Below, piece after piece: positions 25,063-33,998 of a stretch of DNA of 48,135 nt (position 1 is its first letter; each line of letters starts with the position of its first letter). Under the pieces are notes generated by a model. It did no database searches and was not told where the DNA came from. It saw only the letters and a list, made by a program, of their open reading frames with translations. The stretch comes from Bacteroidota bacterium. GTDB taxonomy: Bacteria > Bacteroidota > Bacteroidia > Bacteroidales > VadinHA17. Location of the stretch: NCBI GenBank assembly GCA_030706785.1, contig JAUZNW010000006.1, forward strand, positions 1 through 48,135, read 5' to 3'. The position numbers and the translations under genes were made by a program.

Positions 25063-26397
25063 ATGAACTATACAGAACTGACTGAAAAACTGGTTAAGAG
25101 ATGCCTCGCTCTCGGGGCTGACGCAGCTGAGGTTTACCTCGAAACCAGAAGAGACCTGTCAATAAACATACTAAACTCGGAAATTGAAACGATAGAGCAA
25201 GCTTCCACACAGGGAATTGGCTTCAGGGTATTTGCAGGGGGAAAAATGGGATTCAGCCACTGCAATGAATTCAGCGACAAATCACTGGAAAACACAATAT
25301 CAAGGGCTGTAGCGTTTGCCAGACTTTCAACACCCGATGAAAACAATGTTCTTACTGACGATAAATCCATCACCCGGGTCAGCAATCTCTTTGACCAGGG
25401 AATTTCCGCCCAGCCGATGGATAAGAAGATAAAGATGGCTATGGACCTTGAAAAGCTGGCAATGGGTGTCAAAGGAATTACCAAAAGCGCCGGGTCGGGT
25501 TATGGGGAAGGTGAAGCTGAGATCTTTATTGCAAATTCAAACGGCATCCTGAAAAATTATAAGGCGTCGGGCTGTTCGGTGGGTGTTTCTGTTGTGGCTG
25601 AAAAAGGTGAACAGAAAAACACTGGCGGTGAATATTGCTCAAGGGTATTCTTTTCAGATCTTCTTCCGTTGGAGGAAATTGCTAAAGTGGCATCCGGGAA
25701 AGCCCTTGAACTCCTTGATCCGGTAATGATAAAAACCCAGAGAGCCTCTGTAATTTTTGATCCTGATGTTTCGAGGGCTCTGCTTGGAGGGATTATTTCT
25801 GCCATCAATGGTGAGCGTGTGCTGCAGGGTGCAAGCTTCCTTAAAAATCATCTGAATAAGCAATTCGCGTCCTCATTGCTGACCATAGTTGATGACGGTA
25901 CATTGCCAGGGAAAACAGGCAGCTCCCCGTTTGATGGCGAAGGAGTACCTGTCACCAGGAATGTGCTTGTTGAGAATGGGGTCCTTAAAAGCTTTATTTA
26001 TAATGTAAAGGCTGCCAAACGGGCAGGCGTCAGAAGTACCGGCAATGCGTCGCGCGGAGGGTTCAGCTCCCTGCCCGGAATAGGTACAAACAATGCTTTC
26101 GTGCTGGCGGGTAAAAGTGCTCCTGCAGATATAATTGCAGCAACAAAGAAGGGACTGCTCCTTAAAGAAGTGACAGGATACGGTATAGACCCTGTGACAG
26201 GAAACTTCAGTGGAGGAGCCAGCGGGTTATGGATAGAAAATGGCGAAATTGCACATCCGGTAAAAGGAGTTACCATCGCAGGGAAGGCATTCGATATTCT
26301 TAATGCTATCGATATGATGGGCAATGACCTGGACATGAACCGGACAAACTCATCTCCGACATTCAGGGTTGCAGATATCCAGATAGGCGGTAAATGA
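25063..26397 (+). CDS. TldE/PmbA-type partner of TldD
   Basis: A 444-residue protein of the same family as its upstream neighbour but without the HExxxH motif, as expected of TldE/PmbA, the non-catalytic half of the TldD-TldE heterodimer. GADAAEVYLE (N-terminus), NSNGILKNYKASGCSVGV and the C-terminal AIDMMGNDLDMNRTNSSPTFRV are family features. No signal peptide or membrane segment is present: it starts MNYTELTEKLVKRC. If the pair forms a heterodimer, this protein must be co-exported with TldD or the dimer forms differently. ATG 25063 is the start. Confidence 0.9.
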   Translation: MNYTELTEKLVKRCLALGADAAEVYLETRRDLSINILNSEIETIEQASTQGIGFRVFAGGKMGFSHCNEFSDKSLENTISRAVAFARLSTPDENNVLTDDKSITRVSNLFDQGISAQPMDKKIKMAMDLEKLAMGVKGITKSAGSGYGEGEAEIFIANSNGILKNYKASGCSVGVSVVAEKGEQKNTGGEYCSRVFFSDLLPLEEIAKVASGKALELLDPVMIKTQRASVIFDPDVSRALLGGIISAINGERVLQGASFLKNHLNKQFASSLLTIVDDGTLPGKTGSSPFDGEGVPVTRNVLVENGVLKSFIYNVKAAKRAGVRSTGNASRGGFSSLPGIGTNNAFVLAGKSAPADIIAATKKGLLLKEVTGYGIDPVTGNFSGGASGLWIENGEIAHPVKGVTIAGKAFDILNAIDMMGNDLDMNRTNSSPTFRVADIQIGGK

Positions 26398-26457
26398 GCA
26401 GCTTATTTTGGATTTCACTAAAAAAATATACTTTTAGTGCTTCTAAATTTTCAAGAA

Positions 26458-27690
26458 ATGGTGTCAAATAAAAAGCAGAAGATCATGGTAAATCAGAAAA
26501 AAACTAAGGGAGTGATTGGCATCCTTACAGGGGGCGGGGATGTTCCAGGACTCAATCCGGCTATCAGGGCGGTCACGATCCGTGCCAACAGGGAAGGTTA
26601 TAGGGTTATCGGTCTGCGCAGGGGATGGGCTGGACTGATCGAAATCATCAGGGATAGTAAAGCCAATAATAGCAATTGCTACCAGGAGCTCACTGACGAT
26701 ATCGTCAACAAGGCAGGCCGGACTGGCGGTACTTTCCTCCATACTTCGCGCACCAGGCCCAGTCATGTTTCAAAGGCAAACGTACCTGAACACCTTCAGG
26801 ATACTTACAATGCAGACATGAATGATCTTACTCCTGAAGTGATAAAGAACCTGGAATGGCTGGGAATAGATTATCTTATTCCGATTGGAGGGGACGATAC
26901 ACTGAGCTATGGAGTTCATCTTTACAGGAAAGGCATTAAAGTGATCGCAATCCCCAAGACAATGGATAATGATGTTCCCGGAACCGATTATTGCATTGGT
27001 TTCAGCACTTGCGTTTCAAGAACCATCCAGATGACAAATACCCTCAGGACATCGGCAGGATCACATGAAAGGATAATGGTTATTGAGGTTTTCGGGCGCT
27101 ACGCCGGATTCACCGCAATGCTGCCTACAATGGCAGGTGCAGCTCACAGGTGCGTTATACCTGAATACGAATTTGACATCGACCTGCTTACAAGGCTTCT
27201 TGTTGAAGACCGGAACCATAATCCAAGCAAATATTCGATCGTCCTTGTATCGGAAGGAGCCATGTTCAAGGGAGGTGAAATGATATTCGCGGGCAGCGAG
27301 CGGGATGCTTACGGACACGCAAAGCTGGGAGGCATAGGTGATCTCGTTTCGGACCAGATAAAAGATCTCTCTGCCAAGTACAATAATGGCAAAACAATCA
27401 ATATCATAAATCAGAAGCTCGGATACATGGTCCGTGGCGGCGACCCTGATGCCCTCGACTCAATTGTGCCCATGGCATACGGGAACCTTGCTCTAGACCT
27501 TATCCTGAAGGGGCTCCATGGAAGGATTGTTGTCCTGAAGAACGGAAGGTATGACAATGTTCCGCTTGATGTGGTGACATCATCAAAGAAGATCGTTAAA
27601 GTGTCTGAGCATTACAATACGGAAAGGCTGAGGCCTCATTATCACAGCTTCGAGATGAAGCCATTCCTGCTGATGGCTTCGGATACCTGA
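26458..27690 (+). CDS. 6-phosphofructokinase, residues of the pyrophosphate-dependent type
   Basis: About 410 residues of the PfkA family. GILTGGGDVPGLNPAIRAV is the phosphoryl-donor loop. The two donor-specificity positions are Asp (D147 in PIGGDDTLSYG) and Lys (K167 in IPKTMDND), where ATP enzymes carry Gly and Gly; this is the pattern of PPi-dependent phosphofructokinases. GSHERIMVIEVFGRYAGFTA carries the fructose-6-phosphate contacts. It would make fructose-1,6-bisphosphate reversibly, in the cytoplasm. The frame opens with GTG at 26437; ATG at 26458 or 26485 is more likely. rsgA follows after 2 bases. Confidence 0.9.
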   Translation: MVSNKKQKIMVNQKKTKGVIGILTGGGDVPGLNPAIRAVTIRANREGYRVIGLRRGWAGLIEIIRDSKANNSNCYQELTDDIVNKAGRTGGTFLHTSRTRPSHVSKANVPEHLQDTYNADMNDLTPEVIKNLEWLGIDYLIPIGGDDTLSYGVHLYRKGIKVIAIPKTMDNDVPGTDYCIGFSTCVSRTIQMTNTLRTSAGSHERIMVIEVFGRYAGFTAMLPTMAGAAHRCVIPEYEFDIDLLTRLLVEDRNHNPSKYSIVLVSEGAMFKGGEMIFAGSERDAYGHAKLGGIGDLVSDQIKDLSAKYNNGKTINIINQKLGYMVRGGDPDALDSIVPMAYGNLALDLILKGLHGRIVVLKNGRYDNVPLDVVTSSKKIVKVSEHYNTERLRPHYHSFEMKPFLLMASDT

Positions 27691-27692
27691 TC

Positions 27693-28619
27693 TTGAAAAC
27701 CGGTATTGTCATAAAATCAGTCGGAAGCAGGTACAGGGTATTGTTCAGTGATGGCAGCACAGCCGACTGCCTCCTCAGGGGGAAGATGAGAGTACGTGAT
27801 GTTCAGACAACAAACCCTGTCGCCGTGGGGGATAATGTAATTGTGGATCCTGACAGGGATGAAAAAACCGGCCTGATAACCGATATACTCGACCGGAAGA
27901 ACTATCTCCTGCGGAAAGCATCCAACCTTTCGAAGCAATCACAGATAATAGCTGCAAATCTTGACCAGCTCCTTCTGATGCTTACAATAATCCTTCCTGA
28001 AACCAGGATTGAATTCATTGACCGGATCCTGGCTACAGCAGAGGCTTACCGGATTCCGGCAAGCCTGATTTTCAACAAGACTGATCTTTACGGGCATGAT
28101 GAAACCATGGAGATGGAAAACCTTATTTCTGTATATTCTGCAATTGGTTATTATTGTCTTAGCTTATCATTGACCAAAGGGACCGGACTTGAAGAAATGA
28201 AAGAGATCATGAAGGGGAAAATAAGCCTAATATCCGGCAATTCCGGAGTTGGCAAGACAACTTTACTCAACATCCTGGATCCTTCCCTTAAACTTAAAAC
28301 CGCTGAAATCTCAGATTATCATAAGCAGGGAAAACATATCACAACCTTTCCTGAAATGCATAAACTCCCGTTCGGAGGATTTGCGATTGACACGCCGGGT
28401 ATAAGGGGATTTGGTGTAGTTGATCTGGAGAGGAATGAGATATACCATTTTTTCCCTGAGATATTCAAAACTTCCAAACACTGCAAATATCATAACTGCC
28501 TTCACCTTGATGAACCGGGATGCGCGGTAAGGAAAGCCGTCGAACTCGGTGAGATAAATAGCTCGAGGTATAGGAGCTATCTTAGTATTTTAAATGATGA
28601 AAATACTAAATACAGGTGA
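27693..28619 (+). CDS. rsgA: Ribosome small-subunit GTPase A
   Basis: A 308-residue circularly permuted GTPase that checks 30S subunit maturation. The N-terminal OB fold begins MKTGIVIKSVGSRYRVL. Motif order is G4 (FNKTDL), then G1 (GNSGVGKTTL), then G3 (DTPG), which is diagnostic. A zinc knuckle follows, with Cys and His in HCKYHNCLHLDEPGC. The start is TTG at 27693, 2 bases after the phosphofructokinase stop; no ATG fits the conserved N-terminus. Confidence 0.95.
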   Translation: MKTGIVIKSVGSRYRVLFSDGSTADCLLRGKMRVRDVQTTNPVAVGDNVIVDPDRDEKTGLITDILDRKNYLLRKASNLSKQSQIIAANLDQLLLMLTIILPETRIEFIDRILATAEAYRIPASLIFNKTDLYGHDETMEMENLISVYSAIGYYCLSLSLTKGTGLEEMKEIMKGKISLISGNSGVGKTTLLNILDPSLKLKTAEISDYHKQGKHITTFPEMHKLPFGGFAIDTPGIRGFGVVDLERNEIYHFFPEIFKTSKHCKYHNCLHLDEPGCAVRKAVELGEINSSRYRSYLSILNDENTKYR

Positions 28620-28642
28620 AGTTGAGTTAATTAGCATATTCA

Positions 28643-31501
28643 GTGTTTATTTTGTCTGCCAATCTTTACAATAAAAGGAACATTTCGGTTATTGTCGCCG
28701 CGACAATTCTTTTAATTTTTTTAGCCAACTTTTTCTATTACAGAAGCCTGTATAATAAACAGTTAGACTATATTGTCAAGCTGCTTGACAGACAGGTGCA
28801 GATTGCAGGCCTTTCGGTCGACAACACCAATAACGGATTTGCAAGCGATCTGAACCAGATCATCTTCACTGAAGATATTTCACTTTTCTTTTCAGATCAG
28901 CAGCACAGGACCAGTGCTGTTGAAAAGATGAAGCTGTTCTTCCAGAAGTATGAGGATCTGGTAACAGGCATCAAACTCTATGACAACAACCGGAATGAAT
29001 TCACCCTTAAAAGGGACGAGACCGGTAACAACTGGCTCGAGCAAACCTTTATCCTTCATGTACAGGGAGAGATCGTTACACCGGAAAGACTGGTAACCGA
29101 AAAAAAGAATATCCAGTATTACCTGCCTGTGATCAAAAGCGATGTTCCGGTGGGTAATATAGTAGTATCACTGGATTTTCAGAAATACTTCGATAACATT
29201 TTTACAGCATTCAGGTTCCCTGATTCCCAATGGGAATGGGTGGTAAGTGATTCGGGCAGGATCATCTACAGCAATAGTGAAGAAAGGATCGAATATTCAC
29301 AGATGCAGAAGATCACCTCGGGAGTCGGGCGGGGATATTCAGGAAGTATAGTTCACAGAGCTAAAGGAAACAGGGATCCGATGGAGCTGATCTCATCCTA
29401 CTATTCCACGCAGCTTCTACTTCAGAATATTGGTATTGTTTTTTCCTCTCCAACCGACAAAATACAGGGTTTTATATTCAGAAAATCCCTCATAGTCGGG
29501 ATCGTCACTTTTATTCTGATAATGGCCCTGGCCGCATTTTTCATCAGATTCATCCGGTTGCAGGAGAAAGAGATAGGCAGGCTTGGTGAATCTGAGGAAA
29601 TACTCTTCAAAATGATAGAAGAGATGCCTGTCGGTGTAATCATTCACAACAAAGACCGTAAGATTTTAAAAGCTAACAGGAAAGCCGCAGAACAATACGG
29701 TTATTCCGGCGAAAAAGAGATGACCGGTATAATATTCCCTGAGTTTTCTGTTACTGACGAAAACAGCTATTTTTCACGGAATCTCGGGGGTATATTCAGC
29801 CCCGATCAGTTTGTGATAATCAGGAAGGAGATCGGGGAACTGATCCTTCTCAGGACCAGCACTCCGGTAAGATTTAATAGCGAGGAATCAACTATGGAAA
29901 TGCTCATCGATGTTACCTCGCTTGAATCGGCCAGGAAGCAGGAAGCCAGGGCAAGCACAGCAAAATCGGAGTACCTCACAAGGGTGAGCTATGAGATAAG
30001 AACTCCACTTAACGGAATTATAGGGATGACGGATCTTCTTGACAAAAAGAGCCTCCATGGAGAGGCAAAGGAAATTGTAGGACTACTGAGAGGTTCCGCC
30101 GAAGCCCTTATGAGCATTGTAAATGATATTCTGGAATTCTCAAGGATTGAATCGGGAAAAATGATCCTCGACGAAATTCCGTTCGGACTGAGGGAGGAGT
30201 TAGATTACTGCCGTGATCTCGCCCGCACTAAAATCAATGGGAAAAAGGTTAACCTTAACCTCATCATAGATGAAAATGTACCTGACAGGATAATTGGAGA
30301 TCAGTTGAAATTCAGGCAGATGCTTACAAATTTCCTTAACCATTCTGCGAGAAACACAGCTGAAGGACAGATAAAGCTGAACTGCAACCTGAAGGAAGCA
30401 ACAAAGGATCTTGTAAGGCTGAAGTTCGAAATAATGGATACCGGAAAAAGCTTTGACAGGGAAACCCTGGGCAATATTTTCGGGGATTATGTGAATGTCG
30501 AATCGAAAGTGCACCAGGAAGATGATGAATCTGGTTTCGGGCCGATCCTTGCGCGTCAGCTTGTAGAGCTTATGGGAGGGGAATTCTCGGCAGAAAGCCC
30601 GTCAGGTCTTGACGGTGTGAAAGGCAAGAAATTAGTATTTACCATTTCTGTTTATCCTGATGAAAAGCCGAAAAAGGATATTCATTTTACCAGGAAAAGT
30701 AATTTCGACCAGATCAGGGTCCTTGTCATCACAGGAAGCCAGGCACATGATGAAGAGATCCTCGGTATGCTGCATAAACTCGGACTGGCTATAACAGTTA
30801 CAACCTTCCAGAAATCAACGGTCAGCCATATAAGGACAAGCCTGAATTATCCTGAAAACAGGTATCAGCTGATAATAATTCTTGATGATGAGAGATTCAA
30901 TGGATTAGATCCCGCCAGGGAAATATGGGAAGGCAATCTTTCGGGCGAGTTCAGGATTGCAATGATCAGCTCCAATGATAGAAAAGGGAACCTTCTGAAA
31001 TGCAACAATCTGGGAATCGATCACTATGTTGCCCGACCCTATGACATAAAAGATCTTTATAACATCCTTGATGAAAGCTTCCCTCTGCCTGCTAATATTG
31101 CAAATGCTGAATCACCGGAATACAGCGCAGGCAATATCAGGATACTGATCATCGAGGACAACAAGATGAATCAGAAAGTTCTTGGGACAATGCTTAAAAG
31201 TCTTGGATATTCATTTGATTTTGCCGACGACGGATTTGCCGGGTATATCCAGGCCAAAACACGCAGGTATGATGTGATTTTCATGGACCTTATAATGCCT
31301 GAAATGGATGGCTTTGAATCGGCCCGGAAAATACTTGAATATGATAAGACATCAATAATAGTGGCTTTCACTGCCGACAACATGCCCGAATCAAAGAGAA
31401 AAGCCGAGCTTTCAGGTATCAGGGAATTTATTTCCAAACCCGTAAGGATCGAAGACCTGAAAAAACTGTTCGCAAAATATTTTATTAAGAACCAGGCTTA
31501 G
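28643..31501 (+). CDS. Hybrid histidine kinase-like protein lacking the phosphoacceptor His
   Basis: A 952-residue protein: membrane segment (about 12-30), extracytoplasmic sensor (about 31-280), second membrane segment (about 281-302), PAS-like domain (about 320-430), dimerisation helix, ATPase-like domain, a degenerate receiver (about 695-815) and an intact C-terminal receiver (about 830-948). In the H-box the phosphoacceptor is Tyr: SYEIRTPLNG, Y450 (TAT at 29990). The N-box Asn is His (H567 in NFLNHSAR) and the G1 box reads DTGKSF. The last receiver keeps Asp in MDLIMPEMDG and Lys in ISKPV. It is thus probably not an autokinase but can receive phosphate. It starts with GTG 28643, 23 bases after rsgA. 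Confidence 0.9.
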   Translation: MFILSANLYNKRNISVIVAATILLIFLANFFYYRSLYNKQLDYIVKLLDRQVQIAGLSVDNTNNGFASDLNQIIFTEDISLFFSDQQHRTSAVEKMKLFFQKYEDLVTGIKLYDNNRNEFTLKRDETGNNWLEQTFILHVQGEIVTPERLVTEKKNIQYYLPVIKSDVPVGNIVVSLDFQKYFDNIFTAFRFPDSQWEWVVSDSGRIIYSNSEERIEYSQMQKITSGVGRGYSGSIVHRAKGNRDPMELISSYYSTQLLLQNIGIVFSSPTDKIQGFIFRKSLIVGIVTFILIMALAAFFIRFIRLQEKEIGRLGESEEILFKMIEEMPVGVIIHNKDRKILKANRKAAEQYGYSGEKEMTGIIFPEFSVTDENSYFSRNLGGIFSPDQFVIIRKEIGELILLRTSTPVRFNSEESTMEMLIDVTSLESARKQEARASTAKSEYLTRVSYEIRTPLNGIIGMTDLLDKKSLHGEAKEIVGLLRGSAEALMSIVNDILEFSRIESGKMILDEIPFGLREELDYCRDLARTKINGKKVNLNLIIDENVPDRIIGDQLKFRQMLTNFLNHSARNTAEGQIKLNCNLKEATKDLVRLKFEIMDTGKSFDRETLGNIFGDYVNVESKVHQEDDESGFGPILARQLVELMGGEFSAESPSGLDGVKGKKLVFTISVYPDEKPKKDIHFTRKSNFDQIRVLVITGSQAHDEEILGMLHKLGLAITVTTFQKSTVSHIRTSLNYPENRYQLIIILDDERFNGLDPAREIWEGNLSGEFRIAMISSNDRKGNLLKCNNLGIDHYVARPYDIKDLYNILDESFPLPANIANAESPEYSAGNIRILIIEDNKMNQKVLGTMLKSLGYSFDFADDGFAGYIQAKTRRYDVIFMDLIMPEMDGFESARKILEYDKTSIIVAFTADNMPESKRKAELSGIREFISKPVRIEDLKKLFAKYFIKNQA

Positions 31502-31503
31502 CA

Positions 31504-32760
31504 TCATTTATCCTGACCGGGAGAATCGATCCACTTGAACAGCTTATCGGAACGCCTCACTATATCGCTTACCTTTATCGAGCAAAGCTCGCCTTTAAAC
31601 GCTTTTTCCGTCTCCTTCAGATCAGTTCCCCGGATCTCGCCGACCTGGAACTCCATGACTCCCGTGGTCGGGCCTGTTATAAGCAAAGTTTCCCCTTTGC
31701 TCAGGTCTCCGTTTTCGAGCTTTACTTCGGCAACACCCGGCTTGCTGAAATAATTGGTGACTTTCCCAAGATAGACTTTCCTTTTAGTTGCCCGCGAGCC
31801 ATAGCGGTTATTCCATTCACCAGGCCTCCGGCCCAGATAATAGCCATCCCAGAAGCCCCGGTTGAATACTTTAGCCAGCCTGTCTTTCCATTTCTCTATT
31901 TGTTCATCATCGTAGGAACCGGCAGAAACAGCTTTTACTGCTTCATCGTAGCATGATGTGACAGTTTTAACATATTCAGGCGATCGTGCCCGTCCCTCAA
32001 TCTTGAAGATCCTGACTCCTGAATCAATCATTCTGTCGATAAATCCAATCGTGCAGAGATCCTTCGGCGACATTATATACTGGTTATCAATTTCAAGCTG
32101 GTAGCCGGTCTCCCTGTCAGTAACAATGTAACCCCTTCGGCATGTCTGGAAGCATTTGCCGCGGTTGGCTGATGTATTGTTTTCGTGAAGGCTCAGGTAG
32201 CATTTACCGGATATGGCCATGCACAGGGCACCATGAACAAACATTTCGATCCTGACCAGCTCTCCGCGCGGGCCGCGAATATTCTGTTCGATGATATTCC
32301 TGTGAATATTTTTTACCTGGTCAAGGTCAAGTTCCCTTGCGAGGACAACCACGTCAGCCCATTGTGAATAAAATCTGAGGGCTTCGGAATTGGCTACGTT
32401 CAGCTGTGTGGAAAGATGGACCTCAATTCCCGAACGGAAAGCATAATTGATCGCTGAAAGGTCCGAAGCAATTATTGCAGATACACCGCTCCCGGCTGCA
32501 GCGTCAATTATCCGGTGCATCTGCTCAATTTCATTGTCATAAACAACTACATTGACTGTAAGATAGCTTTTGACATTATTATCGCTGCAGATCCTGGTAA
32601 TATTTTTAAGGTCGTCAATTGTGAAATTGACTGAGGATGCGGCCCTCATGTTCATCTCCTCTGCGCCAAAATAGACTGAATCGGCGCCTCCCTGAATAGC
32701 AGCAATAAGGGATTCATGGGATCCCACAGGAGACATTATCTCAATATCCGTCCGGTTCAT
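31504..32760 (-). CDS. U32-family protein, TrhP/RlhA-like
   Basis: A 418-residue member of the family once called U32 peptidases and now known in E. coli as RNA hydroxylation enzymes (TrhP for tRNA U34, RlhA for 23S rRNA). MSPVGSHESLIAAIQGGADSVYFG is the barrel start. A cluster of four Cys (ALCMAISGKCYLSLHEN, then NRGKCFQTCRRGY) would hold an iron-sulfur cluster. SPKDLC and FKIEGRARSPEYV resemble the TrhP pattern, so TrhP-like tRNA hydroxylation is my best guess. It starts at ATG 32760 and converges on the hybrid kinase with only 2 bases between the stops. Confidence 0.85.
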   Translation of the reverse strand: MNRTDIEIMSPVGSHESLIAAIQGGADSVYFGAEEMNMRAASSVNFTIDDLKNITRICSDNNVKSYLTVNVVVYDNEIEQMHRIIDAAAGSGVSAIIASDLSAINYAFRSGIEVHLSTQLNVANSEALRFYSQWADVVVLARELDLDQVKNIHRNIIEQNIRGPRGELVRIEMFVHGALCMAISGKCYLSLHENNTSANRGKCFQTCRRGYIVTDRETGYQLEIDNQYIMSPKDLCTIGFIDRMIDSGVRIFKIEGRARSPEYVKTVTSCYDEAVKAVSAGSYDDEQIEKWKDRLAKVFNRGFWDGYYLGRRPGEWNNRYGSRATKRKVYLGKVTNYFSKPGVAEVKLENGDLSKGETLLITGPTTGVMEFQVGEIRGTDLKETEKAFKGELCSIKVSDIVRRSDKLFKWIDSPGQDK

Positions 32761-32792
32761 CCGGGCGCAAAATTAATCAAATTTGCCTTGAA

Positions 32793-33998
32793 TCAGCCGT
32801 TGCCATTCCTTAACATGATTCTGATACAGGTACCTTTTCCGATTTCTGATGATTTCACGTAGATCTTGCCGTTGTGGTACTCTTCAATGATCCTTTTAGC
32901 AAGTGAAAGGCCTAGGCCCCAGCCTCTTTTCTTAGTGGTAAACCCCGGATTGAATATCTTTTTATAGGCCGATTTTGGAATCCCTTTACCGGTATCGGTT
33001 ATATCAATGATCGCGTGCTTTTCCGATTCCTCAACCCTGATTGTTATTGCCCCGTCCCCTTCCATTGCATCAATGGCATTCTTGCACACATTCTCAATCA
33101 CCCATTCAAAAAGGGCAGGATTGACAGGAATATTTATTTCATCATCCGGGGAGAAGGGTAATACAAAAAGTACCTTTGAGGAAGATCTGGTCTTGAGGTA
33201 ATCGACAGAATTCTGGATAAGGCTCAGGATATTTTCTTCAGTCAGTGAAGGTTTTGATCCTATCCTTGAAAATCTTTCAGTAACTTTTTCAAGACGTTTC
33301 ACATCAAGGGCAAGCTCCCTGGTTACTGGGATATCGGGGTAATTATTCTGAAGTATCTCAATCCATCCCGAGAGGGAGGTTGTTGGGGTTCCAAGCTGAT
33401 GGGCTGTCTCCTTTGACATCCCGACCCATACCCGGTTCTGCTCTGCCCTGCGTGATGAACTTAAAGCAATAAAGGAAACAAGAATGAAAAGGAGGATAAA
33501 ACCCAGCTGAATGAACGGATAATACATCAGCTGGCTCAGGATGATGCTGTCTTTATAGTAAATGCGGTTTGAAAATCCGTTGCCAAGATCGATAATTATA
33601 GGCTCATTATAACCTTTCATATTATCAAGTTTCATCCCCGGCGCTGCTTTACCCTGGTCAATGTTCCTGGCCGAAATGATAATATCAGAACCGTCCGTCA
33701 GTATAACCGGAACAGTGCTGTTATTCTCAATGATCGAATATAGGAACTCAAGGTTCTGGGTTGAATCGGCGGAATTTATTAGTCTGGTAGCTTCGGCCCA
33801 CATCTGAACTTTCTTCCTCTCTTCAGCCTTAAGGCTCCTGACGAGGAACTGTGTATAGATCAGGGATCCGATGCCCATCAATATGGCAAAGAGAAAAAAG
33901 AATATCTTCCATTTGCTTCTGTTGCGATAGAGGTTCAATGTCAATTTCTGATTAGGTTGAAAAATACTATTTCTTTCTAAAAATTCTTTTAAAAACAC
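32793..33998 (-). CDS. Sensor histidine kinase, two membrane segments
   Basis: A protein of up to 401 residues with membrane segments near 32-50 and 157-178 flanking a small external domain. The phosphoacceptor His is in KETAHQLGTPTTSLSGW, the N-box in ENVCKNAIDAM, G1 in DTGKGIP and G2 in GWGLGLSLAKRI, so all catalytic boxes are intact. No response regulator follows. The first possible start, GTG 33998, overlaps the AsmA-like gene by 32 bases; TTG at 33944 or 33938, just before NLYRNRSKWK, is an alternative that homologue-like starts would favour. Being intact and close by, it is one candidate phosphodonor for the hybrid protein at 28643-31501. Confidence 0.9.
   Translation of the reverse strand: MFLKEFLERNSIFQPNQKLTLNLYRNRSKWKIFFFLFAILMGIGSLIYTQFLVRSLKAEERKKVQMWAEATRLINSADSTQNLEFLYSIIENNSTVPVILTDGSDIIISARNIDQGKAAPGMKLDNMKGYNEPIIIDLGNGFSNRIYYKDSIILSQLMYYPFIQLGFILLFILVSFIALSSSRRAEQNRVWVGMSKETAHQLGTPTTSLSGWIEILQNNYPDIPVTRELALDVKRLEKVTERFSRIGSKPSLTEENILSLIQNSVDYLKTRSSSKVLFVLPFSPDDEINIPVNPALFEWVIENVCKNAIDAMEGDGAITIRVEESEKHAIIDITDTGKGIPKSAYKKIFNPGFTTKKRGWGLGLSLAKRIIEEYHNGKIYVKSSEIGKGTCIRIMLRNGNG

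Noticed and set aside
23513-26397. TldD/TldE as part of a ribosomally made peptide cluster
   Set aside because: No small precursor gene, cyclase, YcaO or dedicated exporter lies nearby, so there is no support for a peptide antibiotic locus.
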